DNA from: JAJPKK01 sp963747835
GTDB taxonomy: Bacteria; Pseudomonadota; Alphaproteobacteria; Rhizobiales; Xanthobacteraceae
Assembly: GCA_963747835.1 (NCBI GenBank)
Contig: CAVVGO010000005.1
Location: 2,976,001 to 3,040,000, forward strand
DNA: 64,000 bases
Direction: 5' to 3'
The stretch's first letter is position 1; the number at the start of each line of letters is the position of its first letter. Below the pieces are notes generated by a model, which saw nothing but the letters and a program-made list of their open reading frames with translations, was not told the DNA's origin and did not search any database. Position numbers and translations under genes: made by a program. Shown piece after piece: positions 52,674 through 61,369 of the stretch.

Positions 52674-54314
52674 CTACAGCTGAAAATGCCGGATGCCGGT
52701 CTTGCGGACCTCATCGAGCGATTCCTCGTAGCCGGCGTCGGCGTAGCGCATGACGCCCGTCGTTGTGTCGTTCGTCAGCGACAAATCGAGCCGTTCGTCG
52801 GCCGCATGGGTTCCGTCCGCGATCAATGTCACGCCGGCACTCGTCATATAGCCCGAATAACCACCGCCGCCGGAGTGGATCGCCACCAGATCGGCTTGAG
52901 ATGCGCAATTCACCATGGCGTTGATGAGCGGCCAGTCCGCGATCACGTCGGAACCATCCCGCATGTTCTCCGTCATGATATTGGGATGGGCCATCGCGCC
53001 GGCGTCGAGGTGATCGCGCGTAAAGGCGATCGGTCCGGAAAGTTCGTTGTCGCGAACCATCCGGTTCACCGCCAGCGCAAGCCGGGTGCGTTCGCCGTGG
53101 CCGAGCCAGGCGATGCGCGCCGGCAGGCCCTCGAATGGCACGTGCTTGCGGGCGAGATGCACCCAGTTGGAAACGATCTGGTTGTCGCCGAATTTTTCCA
53201 GCACCAGGTCGTCGATCTTGCGGATGTCGTCAGGATCGTTCGACAGCGCGATCCAGCGGAACGGGCCGATCGCACGGGCAAACAGCGGCCGCAGGAAAGC
53301 CTCGGTAAAGATCGGAATGTCGAACGCGTTGGTCACGCCGCCATTTTTGGCGTGGGTCCGGATCAGGTTGCCGTTGTCGAAGACGACCGCGCCCCTCTTT
53401 TGGAAGTCGAGCATCGCAGACACATGGCGCACGATGGAGCGCATCGACTCCTCCATCAGAAGCGCCGGGTTGGCGGTTCGCAGCGCCCGGACCTCTTCGA
53501 GCGACCGCCCCGCCGGGACGTAGCCATAGACGAGATCGTGCGCGGAGGTCTGGTCCGTCACGACGTCCGGGATGACCCCGCGACGGACAATTTCCGGGTA
53601 GATGTCGGCCGCATTGCCGCACAGTCCGACCGAGAGCGCACGCTTTTCGGCCTGCGCGGTTCGGATCATCGCCAGCGCTTCGTCGAGCGAGCCGGCCTTG
53701 GCATCGAGAAACCCGATCGCCATGCGTTTGTCGATGCGCGCCGCGTCGACTTCGACGCACAAGATGGCGGCTTTGGCCATGGTGCCGGCCAGCGGTTGCG
53801 CGCCGCCCATGCCGCCAAGACCGGCGGTGAGGACGAAGCGGCCCGCGAGATCGCCGCCGAAATGACGCGCGGCGATCCGCATGAGGATTTCGTAGGTACC
53901 CTGGATCACGCCCTGCGAGCCAATGTATTGCCAGTCCCCGGCGGTCAGGCCGCCCCAGCAGATCAGGTTCTTGTTGGCGAGTTCGTAGAACTTTTCCGCC
54001 TTCGCCCATTGGCCGACCATGTTGCAGTTCGCCATGATGACGACCGGGGCCTTGGCGTGGGTGCGCACCACGCCGATCGGCTTGCCGGATTGAACCAGCA
54101 GGGTCTCGCCATCGGCTATCGTTTTCAGCGTTTCGACGATGCGGTCATGGGACGGCCAGTCGCGTGCGGCGCGGCCGAGCGCGGCATAGACGATGAGGTT
54201 GTCCGGGTCTTCGCCGACGGCGAGCACGTTTTCCAACAGCCGCAGCAGACCTTCCTGCCGCCAGCCGCGGCAGCGGATCTGGCCGCCCGACGTCACGGGG
54301 AAAGTCCGCGTCAT
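52674..54314 (-). CDS. urocanase-family hydratase, divergent (lacks the conserved Cys)
   Basis: Urocanases add water to urocanate using tightly bound NAD. The 546-residue product keeps the family frame: VYAALGRAARDW (43-54), LLVQSGKPIGVVRTH (72-86), NAD site GLGGMGGAQPLAGTM (165-179), DQTSAHD (254-260), GPFRWIALSNDP (350-361) and Asp in GDNQIVSNW (about 377). Two active-site positions differ from HutU. The Cys of LFCxGKGPFRW is Ala346, and the HHGGGVGIG-type loop reads HSGGGGYSGYMTSAG (480-494). A different substrate is therefore likely, such as an S-methylthio-, thio- or N-methyl-urocanate. It overlaps the DUF917 gene by four bases. Confidence 0.88.
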   Translation of the reverse strand: MTRTFPVTSGGQIRCRGWRQEGLLRLLENVLAVGEDPDNLIVYAALGRAARDWPSHDRIVETLKTIADGETLLVQSGKPIGVVRTHAKAPVVIMANCNMVGQWAKAEKFYELANKNLICWGGLTAGDWQYIGSQGVIQGTYEILMRIAARHFGGDLAGRFVLTAGLGGMGGAQPLAGTMAKAAILCVEVDAARIDKRMAIGFLDAKAGSLDEALAMIRTAQAEKRALSVGLCGNAADIYPEIVRRGVIPDVVTDQTSAHDLVYGYVPAGRSLEEVRALRTANPALLMEESMRSIVRHVSAMLDFQKRGAVVFDNGNLIRTHAKNGGVTNAFDIPIFTEAFLRPLFARAIGPFRWIALSNDPDDIRKIDDLVLEKFGDNQIVSNWVHLARKHVPFEGLPARIAWLGHGERTRLALAVNRMVRDNELSGPIAFTRDHLDAGAMAHPNIMTENMRDGSDVIADWPLINAMVNCASQADLVAIHSGGGGYSGYMTSAGVTLIADGTHAADERLDLSLTNDTTTGVMRYADAGYEESLDEVRKTGIRHFQL

Positions 54315-55408
54315 ATGGACAGCCTCAGGGCGTAGTCGGTCAGATTGATGCCGAGCGCTTTCTCGACGAACGGGTAGACCGACGGGTCGGTGACGCTGGA
54401 GGACAACGGAATGTGCTGCTTGGCGATCCGCAACACCATGAGCTCGTCGCCTTCATGCAGTTCGCCGACGCTGACCGGCATGCCATCGCGGTCAAGCGTC
54501 GTGATCACGTCGGGATATCCCGCGAGCCGTTTCCGGTCCGCGCCATCGACCGCCATGTATTCGTTCATAACGTGGAGCGTCACGGTCTTGTCGGCTTCAC
54601 CAATCGTAATGGTGCCGACGTCGAACGCTTCGTTGGTATAGGCGACGGCCTTACGCTTGACCTTGCCCTGGCCGATGATCTCGCCTTTGGTCTGCCGGCA
54701 GATCGCGTCGATCACGGCCGCCCCGCCTTTCGGTTCGGCGTCGAGAATGGCTTCGCCCAGCGCCAGCGCCATCGAAATGCCGCCCAGCGCCGCATTTTCT
54801 TTCACGTAGGAGGCCGGCAGGGGATTTCGGCACGACGCGATGAAACCGCCGGCCATATCGGCGGCGGTGCGCAGGACCGGAGAGATTTTCGCGGTCGCGC
54901 CGCGGATCACCAGCTCGATATACGCATTCGCGCCGCGATTGCCGCCGACCGCGGATTGGATCATCTGCCGCGGCGAGTTGGCGAGGCCGATCGAGCCCAT
55001 GTCGCCGGTCGGGTGGGCGCGGATATCGCCGACCGCGTCGACCACCTTGGTGCCGAGAATGGCGGACGGCAGCCAGCCATTCAGTGTGCTTGATTTGCCG
55101 TTCTGGCCGATCATCAGGCCATAGATCGGAGCGCCGAGCGCTTCCTGGACGAGTTCGACTGCCTTGACGTAGTCGACGCCCAGCATTTCCCATTTGGTCG
55201 TGCCGGCCGGCGCGCCGATCGCGGCGGCGGTCGCAATCCAAGCATCATCCGGCACCTCGTCCATGGAGACGAGTTCGGGCTTGCCGGCGTTGACCGCGGC
55301 GGTGCCGAGCATGCGACCGTGGTCCGCAAATCCACCGCCGCCGGCCGCAAACACGGAGCCGCCCTTGAGGGCCGCCTCGACGTCGTCCGCTCCGAGAATC
55401 CGTCGCAT
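54311..55408 (-). CDS. DUF917-family protein (possible S-methyl-thiohydantoin desulfurase type)
   Basis: The 365-residue product has the DUF917 hallmark SVFAAGGGGFADHGRML near the N-terminus, then GAPAGTTKWEMLGVDYVKA, the central MIGQNGKSSTLNGWLPSAIL, and a C-terminal domain (about 275-365) with MPVSVGELHEGDELMVLRI. It is cytoplasmic. From memory the family has been tied to S-methyl-thiohydantoin processing after an S-methyl-thiourocanate hydratase, and here it is translationally coupled (ATGA) to a urocanase-like gene, which fits that role. Other members are annotated near hydantoinases. Family membership is firm, the reaction inferred. Confidence 0.82.
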   Translation of the reverse strand: MRRILGADDVEAALKGGSVFAAGGGGFADHGRMLGTAAVNAGKPELVSMDEVPDDAWIATAAAIGAPAGTTKWEMLGVDYVKAVELVQEALGAPIYGLMIGQNGKSSTLNGWLPSAILGTKVVDAVGDIRAHPTGDMGSIGLANSPRQMIQSAVGGNRGANAYIELVIRGATAKISPVLRTAADMAGGFIASCRNPLPASYVKENAALGGISMALALGEAILDAEPKGGAAVIDAICRQTKGEIIGQGKVKRKAVAYTNEAFDVGTITIGEADKTVTLHVMNEYMAVDGADRKRLAGYPDVITTLDRDGMPVSVGELHEGDELMVLRIAKQHIPLSSSVTDPSVYPFVEKALGINLTDYALRLSI

Positions 55409-55450
55409 GGGTTTCTCCTTGGTCCCTCGCCGCGTCGAACAGGGGCACCT

Positions 55451-56161
55451 CTATTGCCGGGGCGCGTTAACAAAGACGTCGAAAAGCTGCTCATTGTCCT
55501 TCGCTTCGGCGGACGGTCCGGAGAATACCAGCGAACCCGACGTCATCACGCATACGTTTTCGGTGAAGGCGAGTGCCCGAGCGGTGTTCTGTTCGACCAG
55601 CAGAATGGTGACCCCCTCCGATTTCAGCGTCTTGAGCGCATCAAAGCAGAGTTCGACCATGGTCGGCATGAGACCGAGCGAGAGTTCGTCTATGAGCAAT
55701 AGCGTAGGCTCCGCCATGATGGCGCGGCCGATGGCGAGCATCTGCTGCTCGCCGCCTGACAGCGACCCCGATCTCTGCTTGCGGCGGTCGGACAGCCGCG
55801 GAAATAGTGCGTAGACGCGCTGGCGATTGCGGCGATCGTTTGCGATGGCGTGGCGATACCCGCCGACGGTGAGGTTCTCTTCCACGCTCAAATCGGAAAA
55901 CAGTTGCCGTCCTTCCGGCACCAGCGCAATGCCGAGGTCGACCCGAGAGACCGGCGGCGCATGGGTGATGTCTTCGCCATTGAGAAGGATGCGGCCGCCC
56001 AGGATGGTGGTGTGGCCCATGATGGCCATGATGGTGGAGGTCTTACCGGCGCCGTTGGGACCGAGAAGCGCGAGCGACGCCTGGGCCGCGACTTCGAGCG
56101 AGACGTCGTGCACGGCGCGGACCGAGCCGTAGCCGCAGCTCAGGTTTTCAAGCCGCAGCAT
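55451..56161 (-). CDS. livF: Liv-type ABC transporter ATP-binding protein LivF (second system)
   Basis: The 236-residue ATPase begins MLRLENLSCGYGSVRAVHDV. Walker A is GPNGAGKTSTIMAIMG (about 34-49), the signature LSGGEQQMLAIGRAIM, Walker B LLLIDELSLGLMP with an unusual Leu in place of the usual Pro (DEL, not DEP), and the switch His is replaced by Gln in LVEQNTARAL, as is normal for LivF. The frame is intact, unlike the paralogue at 42038. It overlaps livG by 14 bases and precedes the DUF917 gene by 42. Confidence 0.93.
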   Translation of the reverse strand: MLRLENLSCGYGSVRAVHDVSLEVAAQASLALLGPNGAGKTSTIMAIMGHTTILGGRILLNGEDITHAPPVSRVDLGIALVPEGRQLFSDLSVEENLTVGGYRHAIANDRRNRQRVYALFPRLSDRRKQRSGSLSGGEQQMLAIGRAIMAEPTLLLIDELSLGLMPTMVELCFDALKTLKSEGVTILLVEQNTARALAFTENVCVMTSGSLVFSGPSAEAKDNEQLFDVFVNAPRQ

Positions 56162-56912
56162 GATCGTCGGTCTTGCCGGTATAGGCTTCGCGCACGGCCT
56201 TGTCGGCGACCACCGCCTGCGGCTCGCCGTCCGCGATGATGCGGCCGGCGTCGAGGACCAGCAGGCGCTTGCAGACCCGCACCACCTCGCGCAGGTTATG
56301 CTCGATCAGGATCGTGGTGATGCTGCCGGCATTGAGCGCCGCGATGGTATCGACCTGTTGGGCGGCCTCGCGGTGATTGAGGCCCGCGAGCGGTTCGTCG
56401 AGGACGATGAGGTCGGGCTCGACCGCAAGCGCGCGCGCGACCTCAAGGCGTTTGAGGTTGCCGAGCGGCAGGCCGGCGACCGGCTTTTGCTCGAGGCCGC
56501 CGAGGCCGACACGAGCGAGGATCGTGCGGGCGCTGTCATCCTGCGCTTTGCGGGCGGCGTGAAAAAGTGCGGTCAACGGGTTCGACGTGATCTTGTGCCC
56601 GGCCGCCAAGGCGGCATTGTCGAGGACGCTCATGGAGCGGAACGGGCGCACGATCTGGTGGGTGAAGGCGAGGCCTTTGCGCACGCGCGCCGCGGTCGGC
56701 AGCCGGTTCACGTTTTCGCCGTGGAGCAAAATCTGTCCGGAATCCGGCCGCAGGACGCCGGCGATGATCTTCAGCAGTGTGGTCTTGCCGGCGCCGTTCG
56801 GCCCGATCAATCCGATCAGTTCGCCACGCTTCACCGTGAAGGAAACGTCGGAAAGGACCTGGAGGCCGCCGAACCGCACCGCGATGGACCGGACTTGCAA
56901 AATGTCGGTCAT
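56148..56912 (-). CDS. livG: Liv-type ABC transporter ATP-binding protein LivG (second system)
   Basis: The 254-residue ATPase begins MTDILQVRSIAVRFGGLQVL. Walker A is GPNGAGKTTLLKIIAG (about 38-53), the signature degenerate as LPLGNLKRLEVARAL, Walker B LIVLDEPLAGLNH, and the switch His is in LIEHNLREVV. The start was taken at the ATGA overlap with livM; the frame stays open upstream but without homology. Confidence 0.93.
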   Translation of the reverse strand: MTDILQVRSIAVRFGGLQVLSDVSFTVKRGELIGLIGPNGAGKTTLLKIIAGVLRPDSGQILLHGENVNRLPTAARVRKGLAFTHQIVRPFRSMSVLDNAALAAGHKITSNPLTALFHAARKAQDDSARTILARVGLGGLEQKPVAGLPLGNLKRLEVARALAVEPDLIVLDEPLAGLNHREAAQQVDTIAALNAGSITTILIEHNLREVVRVCKRLLVLDAGRIIADGEPQAVVADKAVREAYTGKTDDHAAA

Positions 56913-57757
56913 GTGGGGCGGAACCGCTGCGCCAGCGATGTTGCGATCCCGGCCAATCCGCCAGGTGCGAAACGCATGATGAGCACCAGGAGGCCGCCGA
57001 AGATCAGCAATCGGTAATCGTTGATGAAGCGAAAGGCCTCCGGCAGCAGCGTGAGAATGACCGTCGCAACCACGACGCCCCATGTCGAACCGGTGCCGCC
57101 GATGACGACCATCGCCATCAGGGTGACGGACAGGATGAAGCCGAACGAGTCGGGGACGATGAACTGGGTGAAATAGGTGTAGAGGCCGCCGGCAAGGCCG
57201 GCGATGGCGGTGCCGATGGCGAATGCGACCAGCTTGTAGGTGGAGGCCGGGATCGCCAGGGTTCGTGCCGCCTGCTCGTCATCGGCGACGGCACGGAACG
57301 CGAATCCCATCCAGCTCCGGTTGAGATAAAGGCTGAACGCGATGGTGGCGGCAGCGAAGGCCAGGATCAGCGCCGCGTTGCCGCCGGGACCAAGACCGCT
57401 CGGCGGGATCCTGCTGATGCCCATCTCGGCGCCGAGCCAATGCTGCTTGCGCACGAACCCGACCAGCAAAAAGCCGACGCCGATCGTCGTCACGGCGAGA
57501 AAATCATCGCGCAGCCGTACCGACGCAAAACCGACAATGAACCCGAGCGTGCCCGCGACCATGAGGCCGACGAGGAGCGCAACCGGGACCGGATATCCGG
57601 CGACAGCGCACAGCGCGGCCGCATAGGCGCCGGCGCCATAGAATGCCCCGTGGCCGAGACTGAACTGCCCGCACAGGCCGGTGATCATGTTGAGACTGAC
57701 CGCCAGCATGATGTTGATGCCGACAATCGACAGCAGGCTGTAGGTGTAGAGGCTCAT
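56909..57757 (-). CDS. livM: Liv-type ABC transporter permease LivM (second system)
   Basis: A 282-residue permease starting MSLYTYSLLSIVGINIMLAV, with GLCGQFSLGHGAFYGAGAYA at residues 31-50, RLRDDFLAVTTIGVGFLLVG in the middle, and GGLYTYFTQFIVPDSFGF near the coupling helix. The start is fixed by the four-base overlap with the corrected livH stop. The apparent LivH-LivM fusion read in one frame is a product of the livH frameshift. Confidence 0.92.
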   Translation of the reverse strand: MSLYTYSLLSIVGINIMLAVSLNMITGLCGQFSLGHGAFYGAGAYAAALCAVAGYPVPVALLVGLMVAGTLGFIVGFASVRLRDDFLAVTTIGVGFLLVGFVRKQHWLGAEMGISRIPPSGLGPGGNAALILAFAAATIAFSLYLNRSWMGFAFRAVADDEQAARTLAIPASTYKLVAFAIGTAIAGLAGGLYTYFTQFIVPDSFGFILSVTLMAMVVIGGTGSTWGVVVATVILTLLPEAFRFINDYRLLIFGGLLVLIMRFAPGGLAGIATSLAQRFRPT

Positions 57758-58624
57758 GGGGTGCGGGTTCCGGTCAGGCCCTGCGGGCGCACCATCAGGA
57801 CGACGATGAGGAACAGGAATGCGAGCGCGTCGCGGTCGAGATAGGCCCGCAGCGCGATGGTGCCGAAGGACTTCGATCATCCCGAGCGCAAGGCTCGCGA
57901 TCAAGGTACCGCGGATGCTGCCGAGCCCGCCGAGCACGATGATGGCCAAGGCCTTGTAGCTGACCACGAAACCCATCGAGGGTTCGACGTAGTTGTCGAG
58001 AAGCGCGATCAGCGCGCCGGCGACGCCGGCAAGCGCCGAGCCGATGAAGAAATTGAGGTAGCGGACCGCAATGGCGTCGACGCCGAAGCTCGTCGCGATG
58101 GTCGGATTGGAGACCGTGGCGCGCCACGCGGTTCCGATCCGGGTCCGGGTGATGAACACTTCGAGCGCTGTGAGGGAGACGACGGAGACGACCAGCATCG
58201 CGATTTGGACGGTGTTGATCGTCACGCCGAACAGGTCATGGATCTGGGTCGGATACGGGTTGCTGCGAAACGTCAGGCCTTGTTCGCCAAAGAGGATGCG
58301 GAAGGCATCCTCCATGAAGATCAGCAAGCCGATGGACGCGATCATGGCGACATAGGGCGGCTGCCCGAGCAGCGGCTGGTAGAGCAGGCGATAGATCGCG
58401 CCGCCCAACAGCGCGGAGGCGGTCATGGCGACCACAATGCCGAGCGCGATGCTTCCGGTGGCATTGGCGACGATCACGGTCACGAACGCGCCGAACGCAT
58501 ACACCGCCGCATGCGCGATGTGCAGGATGCGCAGCAGGCCGTAGACCAGCGTCAGTCCCACAGCCATCAGGGCATACATGCTGCCGAAGATGAGGCCGTT
58601 CAGGGTCAGGTCGACATAATACAC
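57754..58624 (-). CDS. livH: Liv-type ABC transporter permease LivH (second system), frame broken by one extra base
   Basis: The N-terminal 250 residues (VYYVDLTLNGLIFGSMYALM to SLALGMIE) are intact. The frame then slips at 57868-57869, where GAAGTCCTTCGGC stands for GAAGTCTTCGGC. Removing one C restores V-F-G-T-I-A-L-R-A-Y and the family ending FLFLIVVLMVRPQGL, a 289-residue protein. A GTG at 58624 was taken as start because homologues begin there; a GTG at 58681, touching the binding-protein stop, would add 19 residues. A sequence error is likely. Confidence 0.88.
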
Positions 58625-58677
58625 GCGCGCTTCCGGATCGATGGGGACGCGAGCATCCCATGATACCAACCGTAAGG

Positions 58678-59856
58678 TCACTCCGTCGGCGGCGCCAGCA
58701 GCTTGAGGTCATCGATCCAGGCGAAGTGGCGGAATTGTCCATCCTTCACCACGTTGACGTTCAACGGCATGTTGATCTCGCGAAGCTGATTGAAGCTGAC
58801 GAGGTCGCCGGCGAGGTGGGGGAAGTTCTTGGTCGCCGCCAGCGCATCGCGCACTTTCTGCGGGTCGAGGCTGCCGGCGCGCTTGATGGCGTCGGCCATC
58901 AGGGCGACCGCGGAATAGACCGTCGCGCCGACGTTCTCGCCCGGATAGCCGGCACGCTTTTGAAAATCGGCGAGATAGGATTTCAGCTCCGCGCTGTCGC
59001 GGTCGCGGTCGAGGCCGGCCACGATGTAGACGCCTTCGACGGCGGGGCCGGCGATCTCGATCAGCTTCTGGGCGTCGAAGGCCTGGGATCCGATGATCGG
59101 AGCCGTGATGCCGGCGGCGCGGAGTTGCGAGACCAGCGGCCCAGCGGTGAAGAAATAACCGGTGATATAGATCGCCTTGGGATTGTCGCGCTTCACGCTC
59201 GCCACGATCGACCCGAACTGCCGGTCGCGCAGCGGATAGCTGTATTCGCCGAGCACCTTGATGCCGAACTGGCCGACCGCGCTCTTGAAACCTTCGAGCG
59301 TCGCCTGGCCGTAATCATTGTCCATCGAGATGATGGAAATCTCCTTGATGCCGAGATTTACGCCGATGAATTTCGCCCCCGCCCGCCCCTGCGGCTGGCC
59401 GAGGTGAACGGTGCGGAAGGCGTAATCGCCGGCGCGGGTGATGTCGGGATGCACCCCGTAGGCGGAGATGAACGGCACCTTGGCGGTCTGGAAAATCGGA
59501 GCGGCGGCACGGCCCGATGCCGAATAGCTTCCCGACACCGCGAACTTGACGCCGTCCTGTCCCACCAGCTTGTTGGCGGTGAACACGGCCTCGTCGGTCT
59601 TGGCCTGATCGTCATAGGTCACGAGTTCGATCTTCTGGCCGAGCACGCCGCCTGCCGCGTTGATGCGCTCGGCCGCAAGCTCGGCCGCGACCTTGGCGGA
59701 CACCCCGTCGGTTGAGGCCGGCCCCGTCAGCGGCGCCTGAAATCCGATCTTGGTTTGCGCCGCCGCCGGAACGGCCGCGAATGCCGTGATGGTAAGAGCC
59801 GCCGCACCCAGCCATAGCGATGCTGGATGGAGCGGCCGAGAGGCGCTGTTTCTCAT
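58678..59856 (-). CDS. Liv-type ABC transporter substrate-binding protein (second system)
   Basis: The 392-residue product has a signal peptide (MRNSASRPLHPASLWLGAAA, cleavage after AVPAAAQ) and a type I periplasmic fold: TKIGFQAPLTGPASTDGVSA, AAERINAAGGVLGQKIELV, SGSYSASGRAAAPIFQTAKV and MDNDYGQATLEGFKSAV. It is the first gene of the operon livH-livM-livG-livF-DUF917-urocanase-UbiD and probably defines the imported substrate. In-frame ATGs 12 and 45 bases upstream are possible starts. The protein is intact. Confidence 0.92.
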   Translation of the reverse strand: MRNSASRPLHPASLWLGAAALTITAFAAVPAAAQTKIGFQAPLTGPASTDGVSAKVAAELAAERINAAGGVLGQKIELVTYDDQAKTDEAVFTANKLVGQDGVKFAVSGSYSASGRAAAPIFQTAKVPFISAYGVHPDITRAGDYAFRTVHLGQPQGRAGAKFIGVNLGIKEISIISMDNDYGQATLEGFKSAVGQFGIKVLGEYSYPLRDRQFGSIVASVKRDNPKAIYITGYFFTAGPLVSQLRAAGITAPIIGSQAFDAQKLIEIAGPAVEGVYIVAGLDRDRDSAELKSYLADFQKRAGYPGENVGATVYSAVALMADAIKRAGSLDPQKVRDALAATKNFPHLAGDLVSFNQLREINMPLNVNVVKDGQFRHFAWIDDLKLLAPPTE

Positions 59857-60243
59857 GTTTATTGATCCCATCTGTGACCGCAAGCGAGAGAACACTCTCA
59901 TCCCGCCGAAGCCTCATTATGATCGGCATTTCGGCACCGGTCGATGCCTCGTGCGCATTCCTGAATCGTGTCTGGTGATTGCCGGTGCCCTGCCCTCATA
60001 GCAGCGACGCCAATAAAATGGGCAGCCGCGGCGTATTATGACGATGCGACGCGGCGTGTGTTGCTGCACCGGCTCCGATGCGTTATGACTGCCGCGTGCC
60101 CGTACCGGGCATTGACCCCAGACCTCACCCTCGGATTCGCAAGACTGGCGTTGGCTAAAAATCGGGCGTTTCCCCGTTTAACCCGGCGCTCGCCGGGGCT
60201 TGCGATCGCACCGGGCGGCGAGGAACTCTCGGAAGGAAACATC
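59857..60243. other. divergent intergenic region
   Basis: Between the second binding-protein gene (minus) and the PEBP-family gene (plus). It must carry promoters for both, but I see no strong -35/-10 pair or clear operator. Apart from the GGAAGG ribosome-binding site at 60231-60236, nothing distinctive is visible. Confidence 0.4.
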
Positions 60244-60822
60244 ATGTCTGCTTCGCGTCATCTCAACAGTCTCATCGCGGCCGGCGGCCTCGTGCTGGCC
60301 TCATGGTGCATGGGCGGCGCCGCCAACGCGGCCGAACCGTTCGCGCTCAGCTCGACCACCTTCAAGGACGGCACCATGATGCCGAAGAAGGTCGCCAATG
60401 TGAACCCGCAGAATCCGAATTGCGTCGGCGAGAACGTATCGCCGGAGTTGTCGTGGTCGGGAACGCCGGATGGCACCAAGAGCTTCGCCATCACCATGGT
60501 GGACCCGGAAGGCCGCGGCGGCCTTGGCGTGTTCCATTGGGTCGCCTACGGCATCGCGCCGACGACGACGTCGTTCGCGGAAGGCGAGCTCAGCAAGGAA
60601 GGCCCCAAATACGTCGGCGGCAAGAGCACGCAAGGTGTCGCCTATTATTCCGGTCCGTGCACCCCGCCCGGCTCGCCCCACCACTACACCTTCCTGATCA
60701 TCGCGACCGATCTCGACCCGAAGGAACTCCCGCCCGGCCTGACGCTGCCTGAGTTCCAGGCCAAGCTCGCCGGTCATGCCAAGGGCGCGGCCGGTCTCGT
60801 CGGCCTGTTCGTGAAGCCGTAA
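60244..60822 (+). CDS. secreted YbhB/YbcL-type PEBP-family protein
   Basis: The phosphatidylethanolamine-binding / Raf-kinase-inhibitor-like family. The 192-residue product has a signal peptide (MSASRHLNSLIAAGGLVLAS, cleavage near GAANAAEP), followed by the family core: CVGENVSPELSWSG, FAITMVDPEGRGGLGVFHWV (with DP and HW of the ligand pocket), YYSGPCTPPGSPHHYTFLII. Length is normal for the periplasmic form. GGAAGG precedes the ATG by seven bases. It stands alone and ends in a good terminator. Cellular role unknown. Confidence 0.9.
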   Translation: MSASRHLNSLIAAGGLVLASWCMGGAANAAEPFALSSTTFKDGTMMPKKVANVNPQNPNCVGENVSPELSWSGTPDGTKSFAITMVDPEGRGGLGVFHWVAYGIAPTTTSFAEGELSKEGPKYVGGKSTQGVAYYSGPCTPPGSPHHYTFLIIATDLDPKELPPGLTLPEFQAKLAGHAKGAAGLVGLFVKP

Positions 60823-60866
60823 CCCAACAGGTTTGATTGACGGGCCTGCGAAAGCGAGCCCGTGTG

Positions 60867-60897
60867 CCGGTTCCGGGGCATCCCGGGACCGGTTTTT
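60867..60897 (+). terminator. rho-independent terminator of the PEBP-family gene
   Basis: CCGGTTCCGGG and CCCGGGACCGG form eleven pairs (one G-T) around a short loop, directly followed by TTTTT. It starts 44 bases past the stop codon. Stem, spacing and T run fit a classical intrinsic terminator. Confidence 0.8.
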
Positions 60898-60975
60898 CGT
60901 TCTGCTTTGGCGCGGCGTCTCTCCCCTTTTTTTCCGGGCCCCCTCCCCCAAAAAGATTTTCCGCCGTCCCCTGCT

Positions 60976-61157
60976 AACAGGGAAATTTACAGGGAACTTT
61001 TGCGAACCGGCCCGCATCTTGGCCCCATTTAGCAGCAATTGCCCCGCTGAATCAGACCCATAAGGCCAATATCCAGCGATAAAAGAACAGCCGAATTTTT
61101 CGCCAAGAACAGCGGAATTCTTACAAGAACAGGGAATATTGGGACCGGAACAGGGGC
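60976..61157. repeat. cluster of AACAGGGAA-type motifs
   Basis: Variants of AACAGSGRAT occur at 60976, 60989, 61085, 61108, 61128 and 61147 (AACAGGGAAA, ACAGGGAAC, AACAGCCGAAT, AACAGCGGAAT, AACAGGGAAT, AACAGGGG). The same motif family appears at 34074-34249. The spacing is irregular, so this is not a CRISPR array; it looks like a degenerate dispersed element. Confidence 0.55.
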
Positions 61158-61369
61158 TTTCAGACCGAGGGCCCGTGTCATCCCTTTTCCCGGATTGGAA
61201 ACCCAACTCCAAGGCGCGCCCTGGCCGTCCCTGTGCGGGTGCGCCGTTTCAGCCTGGCGAAGCACGGGCCTTGCTCGTTTCCGATTCCGTCAAAGCCGGG
61301 ACCGGAATAAGCGGTGGCCGTCCGGTGAACGGGTAGAACTGGATTTAGGGATTTCCCGCCGTGGTGGTA

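Noticed and set aside
51423..54335. Plus-strand open frame of 970 codons opposite the UbiD-like and urocanase-like genes
   Set aside because: It runs antisense across two clearly homologous genes and their gap, has biased shadow composition and no recognisable motif.
56909..58681. Apparent natural LivH-LivM fusion protein of 590 residues
   Set aside because: The LivH C-terminus is replaced by unrelated residues after SLALGMIE. Removing one base restores the normal ending and an ATGA overlap with livM, so the fusion comes from a one-base insertion.
60976..61157. Possible CRISPR array
   Set aside because: The repeated units are only about ten bases, variable and irregularly spaced, with no cas genes in the window.
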